A stretch of 64,000 nucleotides of DNA from Pseudomonas sp. C1C7 (GTDB lineage: Bacteria; Pseudomonadota; Gammaproteobacteria; Pseudomonadales; Pseudomonadaceae). How positions within the stretch are numbered: the stretch's first letter is position 1; each line of letters starts with the position of its first letter. The notes below the pieces were generated by a model. The model was not told the origin of the DNA, searched no databases, and worked only from the letters and a program-made list of their open reading frames with translations. Below are positions 7,541-15,634 of the stretch, one piece after another. The DNA is taken from contig NZ_JABFMP010000032.1 of the NCBI RefSeq assembly GCF_013359595.1, positions 1 to 64,000 of the forward strand, written 5' to 3'. The translations under genes and the position numbers were made by a program.

Positions 7541-8932
7541 ATGCACAACAGATTGACCCTACTGGCAAGTTCGATCCTGCTGGCGTCACTCGGTGGCGGG
7601 GCCGCGCAGGCAGCACTTTACGCCGTGGACCCGGGCGTTCCAGGCGAGCGCCCCTACCCCCTCGATAGCGGCAACAAGACCGGTTACGCCGCCTGGTATC
7701 AGGACACCCACGGGCGAATCCTCGATCTGTGCCTGAGCAAGGCGGTCAGCTCCCGCACCGCGCCAACGCCCGGCGCGCCGGCCTACATGTGCGTCCTCAA
7801 CCCGGCACCCGGCGAATTCGATGACACCCAACCCATCGTCTTCCCGACCAACTATCCCGATGAAACCTTCTGGTACGCCGCGGATGCCGCCATCACCGAC
7901 GCCGCCAGTGGCATCGACATGACCTGGGGGGCGGCGATCGAAGCGGCGTTCAACGGCGAGGTCGCGGACGGTCACCAGCTGAGCTTCGCCCGTGTGCGCA
8001 TTCGCGTGGATGTGCCCGTCGCGGGCGTCTACACCGTCACTCACCCCTATGGCGTCGACGTGTTCAACGTCACGCCCGAAGAGTTCGCCGACACCGGCGG
8101 CACCCGGGCGATCAACATGACGCGCGATATCGGCATCGGTCCATCCGGGGACTACACCGGCGCGCTGAAGGGCGACATCGGGCCGTTCCTGCGCAGCGTC
8201 AATGGCCCTTACACCGAGACCAACCCGGAAACCGGCCAGCAGGAGAAATACATCGGCGACCCGAACATCGAGGAGCTGGTGACCGGCAGTCCGTTCAACA
8301 CCAACTACCTGCGTATCCAGGGCCCCAACGGCATCGACACCCGCAGCGACACCTTCTCCGTGTCCGGCAAGCTCAGCACCGTGGATCTGCCGGCCCCGGC
8401 CATGGTCAAGCGCGCCAGCTATTCGCGGGGCAATTCCGGCGGTGGCGTGGTCGCGCATCAGGATGTGTTCACCATGGCTCCGCCGCCGCCCGGGACGGTC
8501 AACTTCCTGGACAGCTCGGGTGCGACCGTGACCATGACCGAAGCCAATTCGACCGGCAGCTGGTACGGCCAGTCGACCGTCAACCCGTCGGTACCGTCGA
8601 CGCTGCAAGTGACCGCCGACAACCACCTGGCGATCCCTACCCTCCTTGCCCCGACCACTGTGCCCGTGCAACTGACCGATCTGGTCACCATCAGCCGCGC
8701 CGAATACAGCCGCAGCACCGGTCGACTGACCATCGAGGCCTCGACCAGCGACCGCATCACGCCGCCCAACCTGACCGCCTACGCGGGCAAGAGCGGAGCG
8801 CTGATCGGTGAGCTGTCGGGCGGTGCCGACAAGTCCCTGTCGCCCAATGCCGGCACCGTGCCGCCAGCGACCATACGGGTGACGTCGGCCAACGGCGGCA
8901 GCGATACAGAAGAAGTGGTCATCGTCCAGTGA
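7541..8932 (+). CDS. Exported protein, paralogue of the following gene
   Basis: A 463-aa protein with a Sec signal peptide (MHNRLTLLASSILLASLGGGAAQA|ALYAVDPG). Residues ~25-290 form a domain shared with the next gene: WYQD, LCLSKAVSSR, APAYMC, PIVFPTNYPDE.FWY.ADA, FARVRIRVDVP.AG.YTVTHPYG, RAINMTRDIGIG, YTETNPETGQQEKYIGDPNI. Two cysteines (in LCLSK and YMC) are conserved in both and could form a disulphide. The C-terminal ~170 residues are beta-rich and Ig-like (ISRAEYSRSTGRLTIEASTSDR). No anchor, sortase or LPXTG signal. The function is unknown; likely periplasmic or secreted. ATG 7541 has AGAGGA upstream. The stop lies 35 bp before the downstream start. Confidence 0.7.
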   Translation: MHNRLTLLASSILLASLGGGAAQAALYAVDPGVPGERPYPLDSGNKTGYAAWYQDTHGRILDLCLSKAVSSRTAPTPGAPAYMCVLNPAPGEFDDTQPIVFPTNYPDETFWYAADAAITDAASGIDMTWGAAIEAAFNGEVADGHQLSFARVRIRVDVPVAGVYTVTHPYGVDVFNVTPEEFADTGGTRAINMTRDIGIGPSGDYTGALKGDIGPFLRSVNGPYTETNPETGQQEKYIGDPNIEELVTGSPFNTNYLRIQGPNGIDTRSDTFSVSGKLSTVDLPAPAMVKRASYSRGNSGGGVVAHQDVFTMAPPPPGTVNFLDSSGATVTMTEANSTGSWYGQSTVNPSVPSTLQVTADNHLAIPTLLAPTTVPVQLTDLVTISRAEYSRSTGRLTIEASTSDRITPPNLTAYAGKSGALIGELSGGADKSLSPNAGTVPPATIRVTSANGGSDTEEVVIVQ

Positions 8933-8967
8933 CCCATCCGAATTCGGATCAAGAGCCAGGAGGTAAC

Positions 8968-11271
8968 ATGAACAAGTGGCCACGCTTCATCTTCAACACA
9001 CTGAGCCTGTCCGTCGCCATGGCAGGCGGTGCCCACGCCGCGCTGCAGAGTTTCGACCCGGGTCCGTATACCCTTTCCACCGGCCGGTTCCCGATGTGGT
9101 ACCAGGACTTCAACAACGTGAAGCTGGAGCTCTGCCTCTCCAAGACCACCAGCTCCCGCGCGCCGGGCACCCCTGACGCCCCGGGCTACATGTGCACCAT
9201 TCCCGCCGAAGGCGGCTTCAACCCCGCCGAGCCCATCGTCTTCCCCAATAACTGGCCAGGCGAAAGCTTCTGGTTCACCGCAGACGCCAGCGTCGGCGAC
9301 CGAACCTTCGGCATCGAGCAGTACGTCGCCGCCCTGGAAGCGGTGGCCGGCGAAGGCGAGATCATCGATGGCGAGCAGCACAACTTCGCCCGCATCCGGA
9401 TCCGCGCCGCAGTGCCTGCCGCAGGCATGTACACCGTGCGCCATCCGTACGGAACCAAGGTGTACGTCGTTGCCACGCCCGGACGGCGGGCGATCAATGA
9501 CACCAGTGACATCGGCATCGCCCCGCTCAACTATTCAGGGGCTTTGCAGGGTGCCATCGGGCCGTACCTGTACAGCGCGTCGGCCCCCAATAGCCTGACC
9601 AATGAAGCCGGTACGGAAATCGCCCGCTACTTCACCGAGACCAACCCGGAAACCGGGCTGCAGGAAAAATTTGTCGGCGACCCGAACATCGCCGAGCAGG
9701 TGCGCGGAAGCCCGGTCCTCGATGACCAGGGCAATCCGCAGAACTACATCGAGATCTCCGGTCCCGCCGGCACTCTGCGCACCAACCTGTTCTCGATCTC
9801 CGGCAAGATCTACGACGACCGCACCCAGACGCCGGTGGAAGTGGAGCGTGTCACCTATCAGCGTGACAGCAACGGCTCGCTGGTCGAAATCTTTGCCGAC
9901 TCGTTCCGTACCAACAGCACTACCCAGGCCGTGACGCCGGCTGCCTCGACGGTGTGCTACCGCACTACCCTCACCCTCACCGGCACGCCACCGGGCCCAT
10001 GCCTGCCTGGCGCGAACCTGTTGACCGACAACAACGGCTATTTCCACACCCACTTCGCGACAGCAGGCGCCCCGCCCTCGGTGGTGGTGCTGACCGCCAG
10101 CGAACTGGGTGGCGCGAACAAAGCCACCTCGGTATCGCGCACGCCAGTCGATGTGGTGAAAGTCAGCACCGCTCGATACGACCCGACCAACCACCGGCTG
10201 ACCATCACCGCCACCTCCAGCGACAAGGTCGTCAACCCAGGCCTGGTCGCCCAGGGCTACGGCCCTCTGCCGGTCAGCGGAACTTTGGTGGTCAATGATG
10301 TGGCCCAGCCACCGGAAAGCGTTACGGTGAAATCGGCTGCCGGCGGTTCGGACAGCGAACCGGTGACCGTCGCCGGCATCGTCGATGTGCCTGGCGACAA
10401 CGAGAAACCGCTGGCCGTGGCGGATACCGCCAGCACCAGCTCGGGCGTACCGATCACCCTCAACGTGCTGGCCAACGACAGCGATCCGGACAACAACACG
10501 CCGCTGACCATTGGCAGCTTCGTACCACCGGCGGCCGGCCAGGGTACGGTGGCGCTCAACGGCACCACCAACCTGACCTACACGCCACCGGCCACCAACG
10601 TCCCGCTGCAGGCGACCTTCAGCTACATCGCCCTGGACAACAAAGGCCTCGCGTCGGATCCGGCAACGGTCACGGTCAACGTCAGCCCCAACCTGCCACC
10701 TGTCGCCAACAACGACACCGCGGCCACCCAGGGCGGAACGCTGACGCTCAACGTGTTGCTCAACGACGCCGACCCCGAAGGCAACGCGCCCTTGAGCGTG
10801 ATCATCCTGTCCCAGCCGGCGGCCGGCCAGGGCACTGTCAGCACCGACGGCAGCGTGGTGACCTACACCGCACCGCAGAACTTCACCAGTGCCTTCACCA
10901 CCACCTTCACCTACCAGGTCCGCGATTCGCTAGGCGCGCTCTCGGCACCGGCCACCGTCACCGTGCAAGTCACCCCTCAGGTCACCCAGGAAAACCTGGT
11001 GGTGACCACCGCCGAAGCACGGTCACGCTCCAACAACCGCTACACCTGGGACCTCTCCGGGACAACCTCGGCGGTGGTCGGCAACACCATCACCGTTCAG
11101 GTCTCCACCGCCAGTGGGCTGGTCACGCTGGGCACCGCGACCGTTCCGGTCACCGGTCGCTGGAGACTGTCGGCGACAACCACGACCATCGTGCCGAGCG
11201 CGAACAACCCGACGGTTACCATTCGGTCATCGCTTGGGACGGTGAGGACGGCACCGTTGGTGGTTCAGTAA
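8968..11271 (+). CDS. Exported multidomain protein with Ig/cadherin-like repeats
   Basis: A 767-aa protein with a signal peptide (MNKWPRFIFNTLSLSVAMAGGAHA|ALQSFDPG). Residues ~25-300 match the N-terminal domain of the upstream gene, including the LCLSK and YMC cysteines and YFTETNPETGLQEKFVGDPNI. An Ig-like segment follows (~300-480). Next come two tandem cadherin/VCBS-like repeats (ADTASTSSGVPITLNVLANDSDPDNN... and NNDTAATQGGTLTLNVLLNDADPEGN...), each ending ...ATVTV. A final ~95-residue beta domain ends the protein. The DSD/DAD pairs suggest calcium binding. ATG 8968 is chosen because GGAGGT lies 3 nt upstream; a longer GTG start at 8929 has no ribosome site. A surface or adhesion role is inferred from architecture only. 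Confidence 0.75.
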   Translation: MNKWPRFIFNTLSLSVAMAGGAHAALQSFDPGPYTLSTGRFPMWYQDFNNVKLELCLSKTTSSRAPGTPDAPGYMCTIPAEGGFNPAEPIVFPNNWPGESFWFTADASVGDRTFGIEQYVAALEAVAGEGEIIDGEQHNFARIRIRAAVPAAGMYTVRHPYGTKVYVVATPGRRAINDTSDIGIAPLNYSGALQGAIGPYLYSASAPNSLTNEAGTEIARYFTETNPETGLQEKFVGDPNIAEQVRGSPVLDDQGNPQNYIEISGPAGTLRTNLFSISGKIYDDRTQTPVEVERVTYQRDSNGSLVEIFADSFRTNSTTQAVTPAASTVCYRTTLTLTGTPPGPCLPGANLLTDNNGYFHTHFATAGAPPSVVVLTASELGGANKATSVSRTPVDVVKVSTARYDPTNHRLTITATSSDKVVNPGLVAQGYGPLPVSGTLVVNDVAQPPESVTVKSAAGGSDSEPVTVAGIVDVPGDNEKPLAVADTASTSSGVPITLNVLANDSDPDNNTPLTIGSFVPPAAGQGTVALNGTTNLTYTPPATNVPLQATFSYIALDNKGLASDPATVTVNVSPNLPPVANNDTAATQGGTLTLNVLLNDADPEGNAPLSVIILSQPAAGQGTVSTDGSVVTYTAPQNFTSAFTTTFTYQVRDSLGALSAPATVTVQVTPQVTQENLVVTTAEARSRSNNRYTWDLSGTTSAVVGNTITVQVSTASGLVTLGTATVPVTGRWRLSATTTTIVPSANNPTVTIRSSLGTVRTAPLVVQ

Positions 11272-11277
11272 CGAGAA

Positions 11278-11307
11278 CGCCCCACCTTCGTTCGCGGAGG
11301 TGGGGCG
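11278..11307. terminator. Stem-loop terminator after the exported-protein pair
   Basis: A perfect 10-bp GC-rich stem, CGCCCCACCT / AGGTGGGGCG, with a 10-nt loop, 7 nt past the stop codon at 11271. There is no T-run, so it may act as an RNA-stabilising end as much as a terminator. Confidence 0.6.
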
Positions 11308-11311
11308 CACG

Positions 11312-11557
11312 TTACGACATCGAATTTCTCTCCCTGCGCATCTGACTCACCAACGTAAACCGATCCTGCGGATGCGTCGTCTCCGGCACCACCATCAAAG
11401 CCCCCTCCTCATCCACCATTGGTAACAGCGTGGCGACGGTGGTGGTGTCGAAGTGGTCCGGGGAGTTTACCGAGCAGACGGCGAAGGATGAGTACAGCCG
11501 GGTGTTTGGGCGTAATTCGGAGGCGGCGCTTTGAGGGGTGTAAGGCACGAACAATGA
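11312..11557 (-). pseudogene. Coding-like remnant, unidentified
   Basis: The minus-strand frame reads RPNTRLYSSFAVCSVNSPDHFDTTTVATLLPMVDEEGALMVVPETTHPQDRFTLVSQMRRE with pseudomonad-like codon use but no start or ribosome site. The plus strand of the same stretch also reads as a clean C-terminal tail (VVSKWSGEFTEQTAKDEYSRVFG..., stop at about 11534). I cannot tell which strand was coding or name a family. It is probably the leftover end of a deleted gene. Confidence 0.25.
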
Positions 11558-11593
11558 GGGGACAGATTGAGCGATCAGTCTGTCCCCTTTTTT
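11558..11593 (+). terminator. Rho-independent terminator
   Basis: GGGGACAGA pairs with TCTGTCCCC around a 12-nt loop and is followed by TTTTTT (11588-11593). It is a classic intrinsic terminator for plus-strand transcription, converging on the phaC-like gene. Confidence 0.75.
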
Positions 11594-11610
11594 CAGCTGG
11601 CACCCCATAA

Positions 11611-11650
11611 CCTGTAGCAGCTGGCGAAGCCTGCGTCCGGCTGCTACAGG
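11611..11650. repeat. REP-type palindrome downstream of phaC
   Basis: CCTGTAGCAGC and GCTGCTACAGG arms around GGCGAAGCCTGCGTCC. Same family as 13400-13432. It lies just past the 3' end of the PHA synthase gene. Confidence 0.6.
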
Positions 11651-11664
11651 GATCGGGTTTTGGC

Positions 11665-13341
11665 TTATCTCAAGTGCACGTAAGTCCCCGGCGCAGCCTC
11701 TCCCGCCGCATATCCCCGACTGCCCAATTTACGCGGCGCCTTCTTGCACTCTCCAGACCGTGCCTGTACCCACGCCAGCCAGTGCGGCCACCACGAGCCT
11801 GACTGTTCAGTCGCCGCATCCATCCACTCCTGAGCCTCTTCAGGCAATGTGCTGGCGGTCATGAAACGCGACTTGGGATTACCCGGCGGGTTGAGGACGC
11901 TCTGAATGTGCCCGCTGTTGGACACCACGAACTCGCCCTGACCGCCGAACAGATGCATGGAGCGGTAGCAGGCTTCCCACGGGGTGATGTGGTCGGTCAT
12001 GCCGGCGATGCAGTAGAAGTCACAGGTCACCTGCGCCAGGTCGATCGGTGTGCCGCAAACCTCCATCGCACCAGCACGGGCGAAGGGGTTGTGCTGGTAC
12101 ATATCGATGAACTCGCCGTGCAGCGCGGCTGGCAGGTTGGTGGTGTCGTTGTTCCAGTACAGGACATCGAACGCCGGCGGTTCATTGCCAAGCAGGTAGT
12201 TGTTGATCCAGTAACTCCAGATCAGGTCATTGGGGCGCATCCAGGCGAAGACCTTGGCCAGCTCGCGGCCCTCCAGCACGCCAGTCTGATACGACCTGCG
12301 CTTGGCGGCCTCCAGGGTTTTCTCGTCGGCGAACAGCCCGACCTGCGTGTCCGGGCGAATGTCGAGCATGCTGACCGCGAGGGTGAAGGCATTGACCTTC
12401 GTCTCCTCCAGCGCGGCGTAATGCCCCAACAGCGAGGACATGGTGCAGCCGCCGGAACAGGCGCCGAAGATATTCAAATCGGTGCTGCCGGTGATCGCCA
12501 GAATGGCGTCGACCGCTTCCTTCAGGGCTTCGATGTAGCTGGAAAAACCCCACTCGCGCTGCGCCTTGCCCGGGTTGCGCCAGCTGATGACGAAAGCCTG
12601 GATTCCGTTGTCGAGCAAATAGCGGATCAGGCTCTTCTCCGGCGTCAGGTCGAACAGGTAGAACTTGTTGATCTGCGGCGGTACCACCAGCAACGGCCGC
12701 GCCTGGACTTGCTCGGTGCGGGGTTTGTACTGGATCAGTTCCAGCACCTCATTGCGAAACACCACCGCCCCTTCGGTGGTGCCCAGGTTGCGCCCGACTT
12801 CGAAAGCGGTCTTGTCTACCTGGCTGGGCATGCCGTTGTTGTCGATCAGGTCCCGGACCAGCTGCGAGAAGCCGTCCAGCACGCTCTTGCCGCCGGTTTC
12901 GAAGAAACGCTTGATTGCAGCCGGATTGGCCGGGGTGTTGGTCGGCGCCATCGCCTCGGTCAGCAGGCTGATGACGAACTGACCACGTTGCGCGTCCTGT
13001 TCGCTGAGGTTGCTGGTGCTGATCCAGTCGTTCATTTCCTGACACCAGGCCAGGTAGGTCTGCATGTAGCGACGGTACAGCGGATTGCGCTGCCAGGTCT
13101 TCTCGTCGAAACGCTTGTCCCCCGCCGCCGGCGCGAGCTGCGAGCGGTTGAGCAGGACATTCTTCAGCTCAACGCCGAACGCCGCCATGTGCCGGGCGCT
13201 GTGCACGGGTTGCTTCAACACTTGCCGCAGGACCATGCGCGCGGTGCCGACCAGATCGCGGCTGCGAGGACCGAACGCCGGGTTCAGGCTCAACGTGTGC
13301 ATCGCGGCTTGCTGGGAGAGATCTTTATCTTTCTTGTTCAA
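11665..13341 (-). CDS. phaC: Class II polyhydroxyalkanoate synthase (orphan)
   Basis: A 558-aa cytoplasmic enzyme polymerising (R)-3-hydroxyacyl-CoA into medium-chain-length PHA on granules. It has the pseudomonad PhaC layout: QPVHSARHMAAFGVELKNVLLN, NPLYRRYMQTYLAWCQEM, the lipase-like box GACSGG with nucleophile Cys295, KVFAWMRPNDLIWSYWINNYLLGNEPPAFDVLYWNND, DHITPWEA (catalytic Asp) and SNSGHIQSVLNPPGNPK (catalytic His), ending GTYVHLR. The start is TTG 13341 with GGAG 8-9 nt upstream; an earlier TTG at 13362 has no ribosome site. Unlike the usual phaC1-Z-C2-D-F-I cluster, no depolymerase, phasin or PhaD lies beside it, so it is an extra stand-alone synthase. Confidence 0.88.
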   Translation of the reverse strand: MNKKDKDLSQQAAMHTLSLNPAFGPRSRDLVGTARMVLRQVLKQPVHSARHMAAFGVELKNVLLNRSQLAPAAGDKRFDEKTWQRNPLYRRYMQTYLAWCQEMNDWISTSNLSEQDAQRGQFVISLLTEAMAPTNTPANPAAIKRFFETGGKSVLDGFSQLVRDLIDNNGMPSQVDKTAFEVGRNLGTTEGAVVFRNEVLELIQYKPRTEQVQARPLLVVPPQINKFYLFDLTPEKSLIRYLLDNGIQAFVISWRNPGKAQREWGFSSYIEALKEAVDAILAITGSTDLNIFGACSGGCTMSSLLGHYAALEETKVNAFTLAVSMLDIRPDTQVGLFADEKTLEAAKRRSYQTGVLEGRELAKVFAWMRPNDLIWSYWINNYLLGNEPPAFDVLYWNNDTTNLPAALHGEFIDMYQHNPFARAGAMEVCGTPIDLAQVTCDFYCIAGMTDHITPWEACYRSMHLFGGQGEFVVSNSGHIQSVLNPPGNPKSRFMTASTLPEEAQEWMDAATEQSGSWWPHWLAWVQARSGECKKAPRKLGSRGYAAGEAAPGTYVHLR

Positions 13342-13399
13342 TGTGACGCTCCGGTAATGCAATGAGGACTGTGTAGCGAGGGCTTGCCCTGACGCGCTC

Positions 13400-13432
13400 C
13401 CTGTAGCAGCTGGCGCAGCCAGCTGCTACAGG
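13400..13432. repeat. Perfect REP palindrome
   Basis: CCTGTAGCAGCTGGC / GCCAGCTGCTACAGG with a 3-nt GCA loop: a 15-bp perfect stem about 60 bp upstream of the phaC start. The rest of 13342-13660 contains a half-copy (CTGTGGGAGCGCGGCTTGCC at about 13601) and no gene. Confidence 0.7.
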
Positions 13433-13660
13433 TCCTGCTGTGGCTTGAGGGACCGGCATCAGGGCTTGCCCCGCAGAACGTGAGGAGCAGGTTAAGTCGA
13501 GAGGGGGACGGCCTATTTTTCATTTGGCGACAACGCTTTTTCAGTTCATGACAAGCGATGACCTTTGATCCGATGGTGAATGCTGTGAACCACACAAAAC
13601 CCTGTGGGAGCGCGGCTTGCCCGCGAAGACGGCCGGACAGGCAACATCAATCTGCCCTCC

Positions 13661-14128
13661 TCACTCCCTTCCCGCCTCACCACCAACAACCTTCACCCGA
13701 TGACAATCAGACGGCCCAACTTTCTGCCCACTCGATGAACGAACCTCAATCGGCATCAAAGCCTGGCCCGACTCGTTATCCAGCAGCACCGACCGCACCT
13801 CCTGCGGCTCGAACAGAAACCGCTCCCCCCACTGCCTGAGGCTCACCACCACCGGGAAAATCTCCCGCCCCTTATCCGTCAGGACGTATTCCTTGTACGC
13901 GCTGCCATCCGACGCCGGCCTTACGTCAAATACCCCCACCTCAACCAGCGTCTTCAGCCGCGACGCCAGAATGTTCTTGGCCACGCCCAGGCTTTTCTGA
14001 AACTCACTGAACCGGCCAATACCGTCAAATGCATCACGGATGATCATCAGCGACCAACGATCCCCGATGGCTTCCAGCGTTCTGGCGACCGGGCATTCGC
14101 GGCCGTCTGGCGAGTTGTCTTCTTCCAT
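13661..14128 (-). CDS. HxlR-family transcriptional regulator
   Basis: A 155-aa winged-helix regulator. CPVARTLEAIGDRWSLMIIRDAFDGIGRFSEFQKSLGVAKNILASRLKTLVEVGVFD is the HxlR HTH domain with the conserved near-N-terminal Cys of this family; some members sense electrophiles or oxidants through it. ATG 14128 (MEEDNSPDG) is preferred over a longer start at 14206, which would run the protein through the promoter region. It is divergent from the MFS transporter at 14228, so it most likely represses that gene. Two direct TTGAAACC repeats lie between them. Confidence 0.85.
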   Translation of the reverse strand: MEEDNSPDGRECPVARTLEAIGDRWSLMIIRDAFDGIGRFSEFQKSLGVAKNILASRLKTLVEVGVFDVRPASDGSAYKEYVLTDKGREIFPVVVSLRQWGERFLFEPQEVRSVLLDNESGQALMPIEVRSSSGQKVGPSDCHRVKVVGGEAGRE

Positions 14129-14156
14129 CTGCGTGCCCTGCACAATGTGGTTGCAA

Positions 14157-14204
14157 TTTGAAACCTGATCCCGCAACAATGGAATCTGGTTTTCTATTGA
14201 AACC
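14157..14204. promoter_or_regulatory. Divergent control region with TTGAAACC direct repeats
   Basis: TTGAAACC occurs at 14158-14165 and again at 14197-14204. The 39-bp repeat distance is close to four helical turns, placing both on one face between the divergent HxlR and MFS genes. Candidate HxlR operators; inferred. Confidence 0.4.
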
Positions 14205-14227
14205 ACTTTAACGCGATGGAGGCGAAC

Positions 14228-15517
14228 ATGACAGCAGATACCCGCTCAGCCACCCGACAACTCTCCAGACACCCTTCAGGGCTATCCCCGTCGCTCACGT
14301 TATTGTTCTCCATCACCTGCGCCCTGGCAGTCGCCAACGTCTACTTCGCACAACCGCTACTCGACTCAATGGCTCAGAGCCTGAACGTGGCCCCCTCGAT
14401 GATCGGCGTCGTGGTGACCGCCACCCAAATGGGTTACGCGCTGGGCCTGCTGTTCATCGTTCCGCTGGGAGACCTGCTGAACCGCAAGCGGCTGATCCTG
14501 ACGCAGCTACTGCTGTCGTCGGTGGCGCTCGCGGCGGTCGGTGCCGCGCAGCAGTGGCTGGCCCTGCTGGGCGCGATGATCATGATGGGCCTGCTGGCGG
14601 TGGTCGTTCAGGTACTGGTGGCCTACGCCGCTACCCTGGCAACACCGGCACAGCGCGGGCAGGCTGTCGGGACGGTCACCAGCGGCATTGTCCTGGGCAT
14701 ACTTCTGGCGCGATTTACGTCCGGCCTGATTGCAGACATCGCGGGCTGGCGCGCCGTCTACTTCGTGTCCTCAGGATTGATGCTGACCATCGCGGCGGTG
14801 CTGTGGAAAGTGATTCCCGTCACGACACCGCCAAGGCAACGCGAGACCTACCTGACACTGATCGGTTCACTCTTCAGACTCTTCGTCACCGAACCCACCT
14901 TGCGCATCAGGGGCCTGTTGGCCTTGCTGATCTTCGCCGCATTTTCCGTGCTCTGGACATCCATGGTGCTGCCATTGAGCGCCCCACCGCTGTCGCTTTC
15001 ACACACGGCGATCGGCCTGTTCGGCTTGGCCGGCGTCGCCGGTGCCCTGGCCGCCAGAAGAGCCGGCCGCTGGGCCGATCAGGGCATGGGACAACGCGTG
15101 ACCGGCATTTCGCTGGGGTTGCTGACGCTGTCCTGGCTGCCCATCTCGTTTGCCCAGACATCCCTGATCGCGCTGGCCTGTGGCGTCATGCTTCTGGACT
15201 TCGCCGTGCAAGCCGTACACGTCACCAACCAGAGCCTGATTTTTGCCGCACGCCCCGACGCCCATAGCCGCATGGTCGGTGCGTACATGTGCTTCTACTC
15301 GGCCGGCAGCGCGCTGGGCGCCGCAGCCGCGACTCAGGTTTATGCGTTATGGGGTTGGGTTGCGGTCAGTCTGCTGGGCGCCGTGATCAGCGCTGCTGCG
15401 CTGCTTGTGTGGTTTGTCGCGTTGCGTTTTTCAACGCCCGAAAGATCGCAGCCTTCGGCAGCTCCTACAGGTTCTATGCGCCGGCCGCAAAAAAGGTCTA
15501 CGACACCAATCCTGTAG
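14228..15517 (+). CDS. MFS drug/metabolite exporter
   Basis: A 429-aa, 12-helix major facilitator protein (DHA-type): NVYFAQPLLDSMAQSLNV in TM1, GLLFIVPLGDLLNRKRLI (motif A) after TM2, and the GWRAVYFVSSGLM segment in TM6. The family exports small molecules by proton antiport. ATG 14228 has GGAGG 5 nt upstream, better than ATG 14216. It is divergent from HxlR, its likely regulator. Oddity: the last ~24 residues (ERSQPSAAPTGSMRRPQKRSTTPIL) are encoded by a REP element (ATCGCAGCCTTCGGCAGCTC...), so the natural tail was replaced or extended by repeat insertion. Confidence 0.85.
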   Translation: MTADTRSATRQLSRHPSGLSPSLTLLFSITCALAVANVYFAQPLLDSMAQSLNVAPSMIGVVVTATQMGYALGLLFIVPLGDLLNRKRLILTQLLLSSVALAAVGAAQQWLALLGAMIMMGLLAVVVQVLVAYAATLATPAQRGQAVGTVTSGIVLGILLARFTSGLIADIAGWRAVYFVSSGLMLTIAAVLWKVIPVTTPPRQRETYLTLIGSLFRLFVTEPTLRIRGLLALLIFAAFSVLWTSMVLPLSAPPLSLSHTAIGLFGLAGVAGALAARRAGRWADQGMGQRVTGISLGLLTLSWLPISFAQTSLIALACGVMLLDFAVQAVHVTNQSLIFAARPDAHSRMVGAYMCFYSAGSALGAAAATQVYALWGWVAVSLLGAVISAAALLVWFVALRFSTPERSQPSAAPTGSMRRPQKRSTTPIL

Positions 15518-15616
15518 GAGCGAGCACGTTCGTGATGCAAGCCCGGACAACGCGGGGTATCAGGTCGCCTGCATCATCGTTGCCCTCCATCGCGAGTTCA
15601 GGCTCGCTCCCACAGG
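15511..15616. repeat. REP pair between MFS and arylsulfatase genes
   Basis: CCTGTAGGAGCGAGCACG at the left and GGCTCGCTCCCACAGG at the right, imperfectly inverted around about 70 bp. It overlaps the stop of the MFS gene and ends 19 bp before the arylsulfatase stop, in a convergent gap where it may terminate both. Confidence 0.6.
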
Positions 15617-15634
15617 ATGTTGGCCGTTGGCCTC

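Noticed and set aside
7586..8983. 465-codon antisense open frame across the first exported-protein gene
   Set aside because: It mirrors the GC-rich third positions of the plus-strand gene, lacks a signal or known domain, and the plus strand has a signal peptide and a paralogue.
11908..13365. 485-codon open frame opposite phaC
   Set aside because: Shadow of the PHA synthase gene, whose catalytic motifs are unambiguous.
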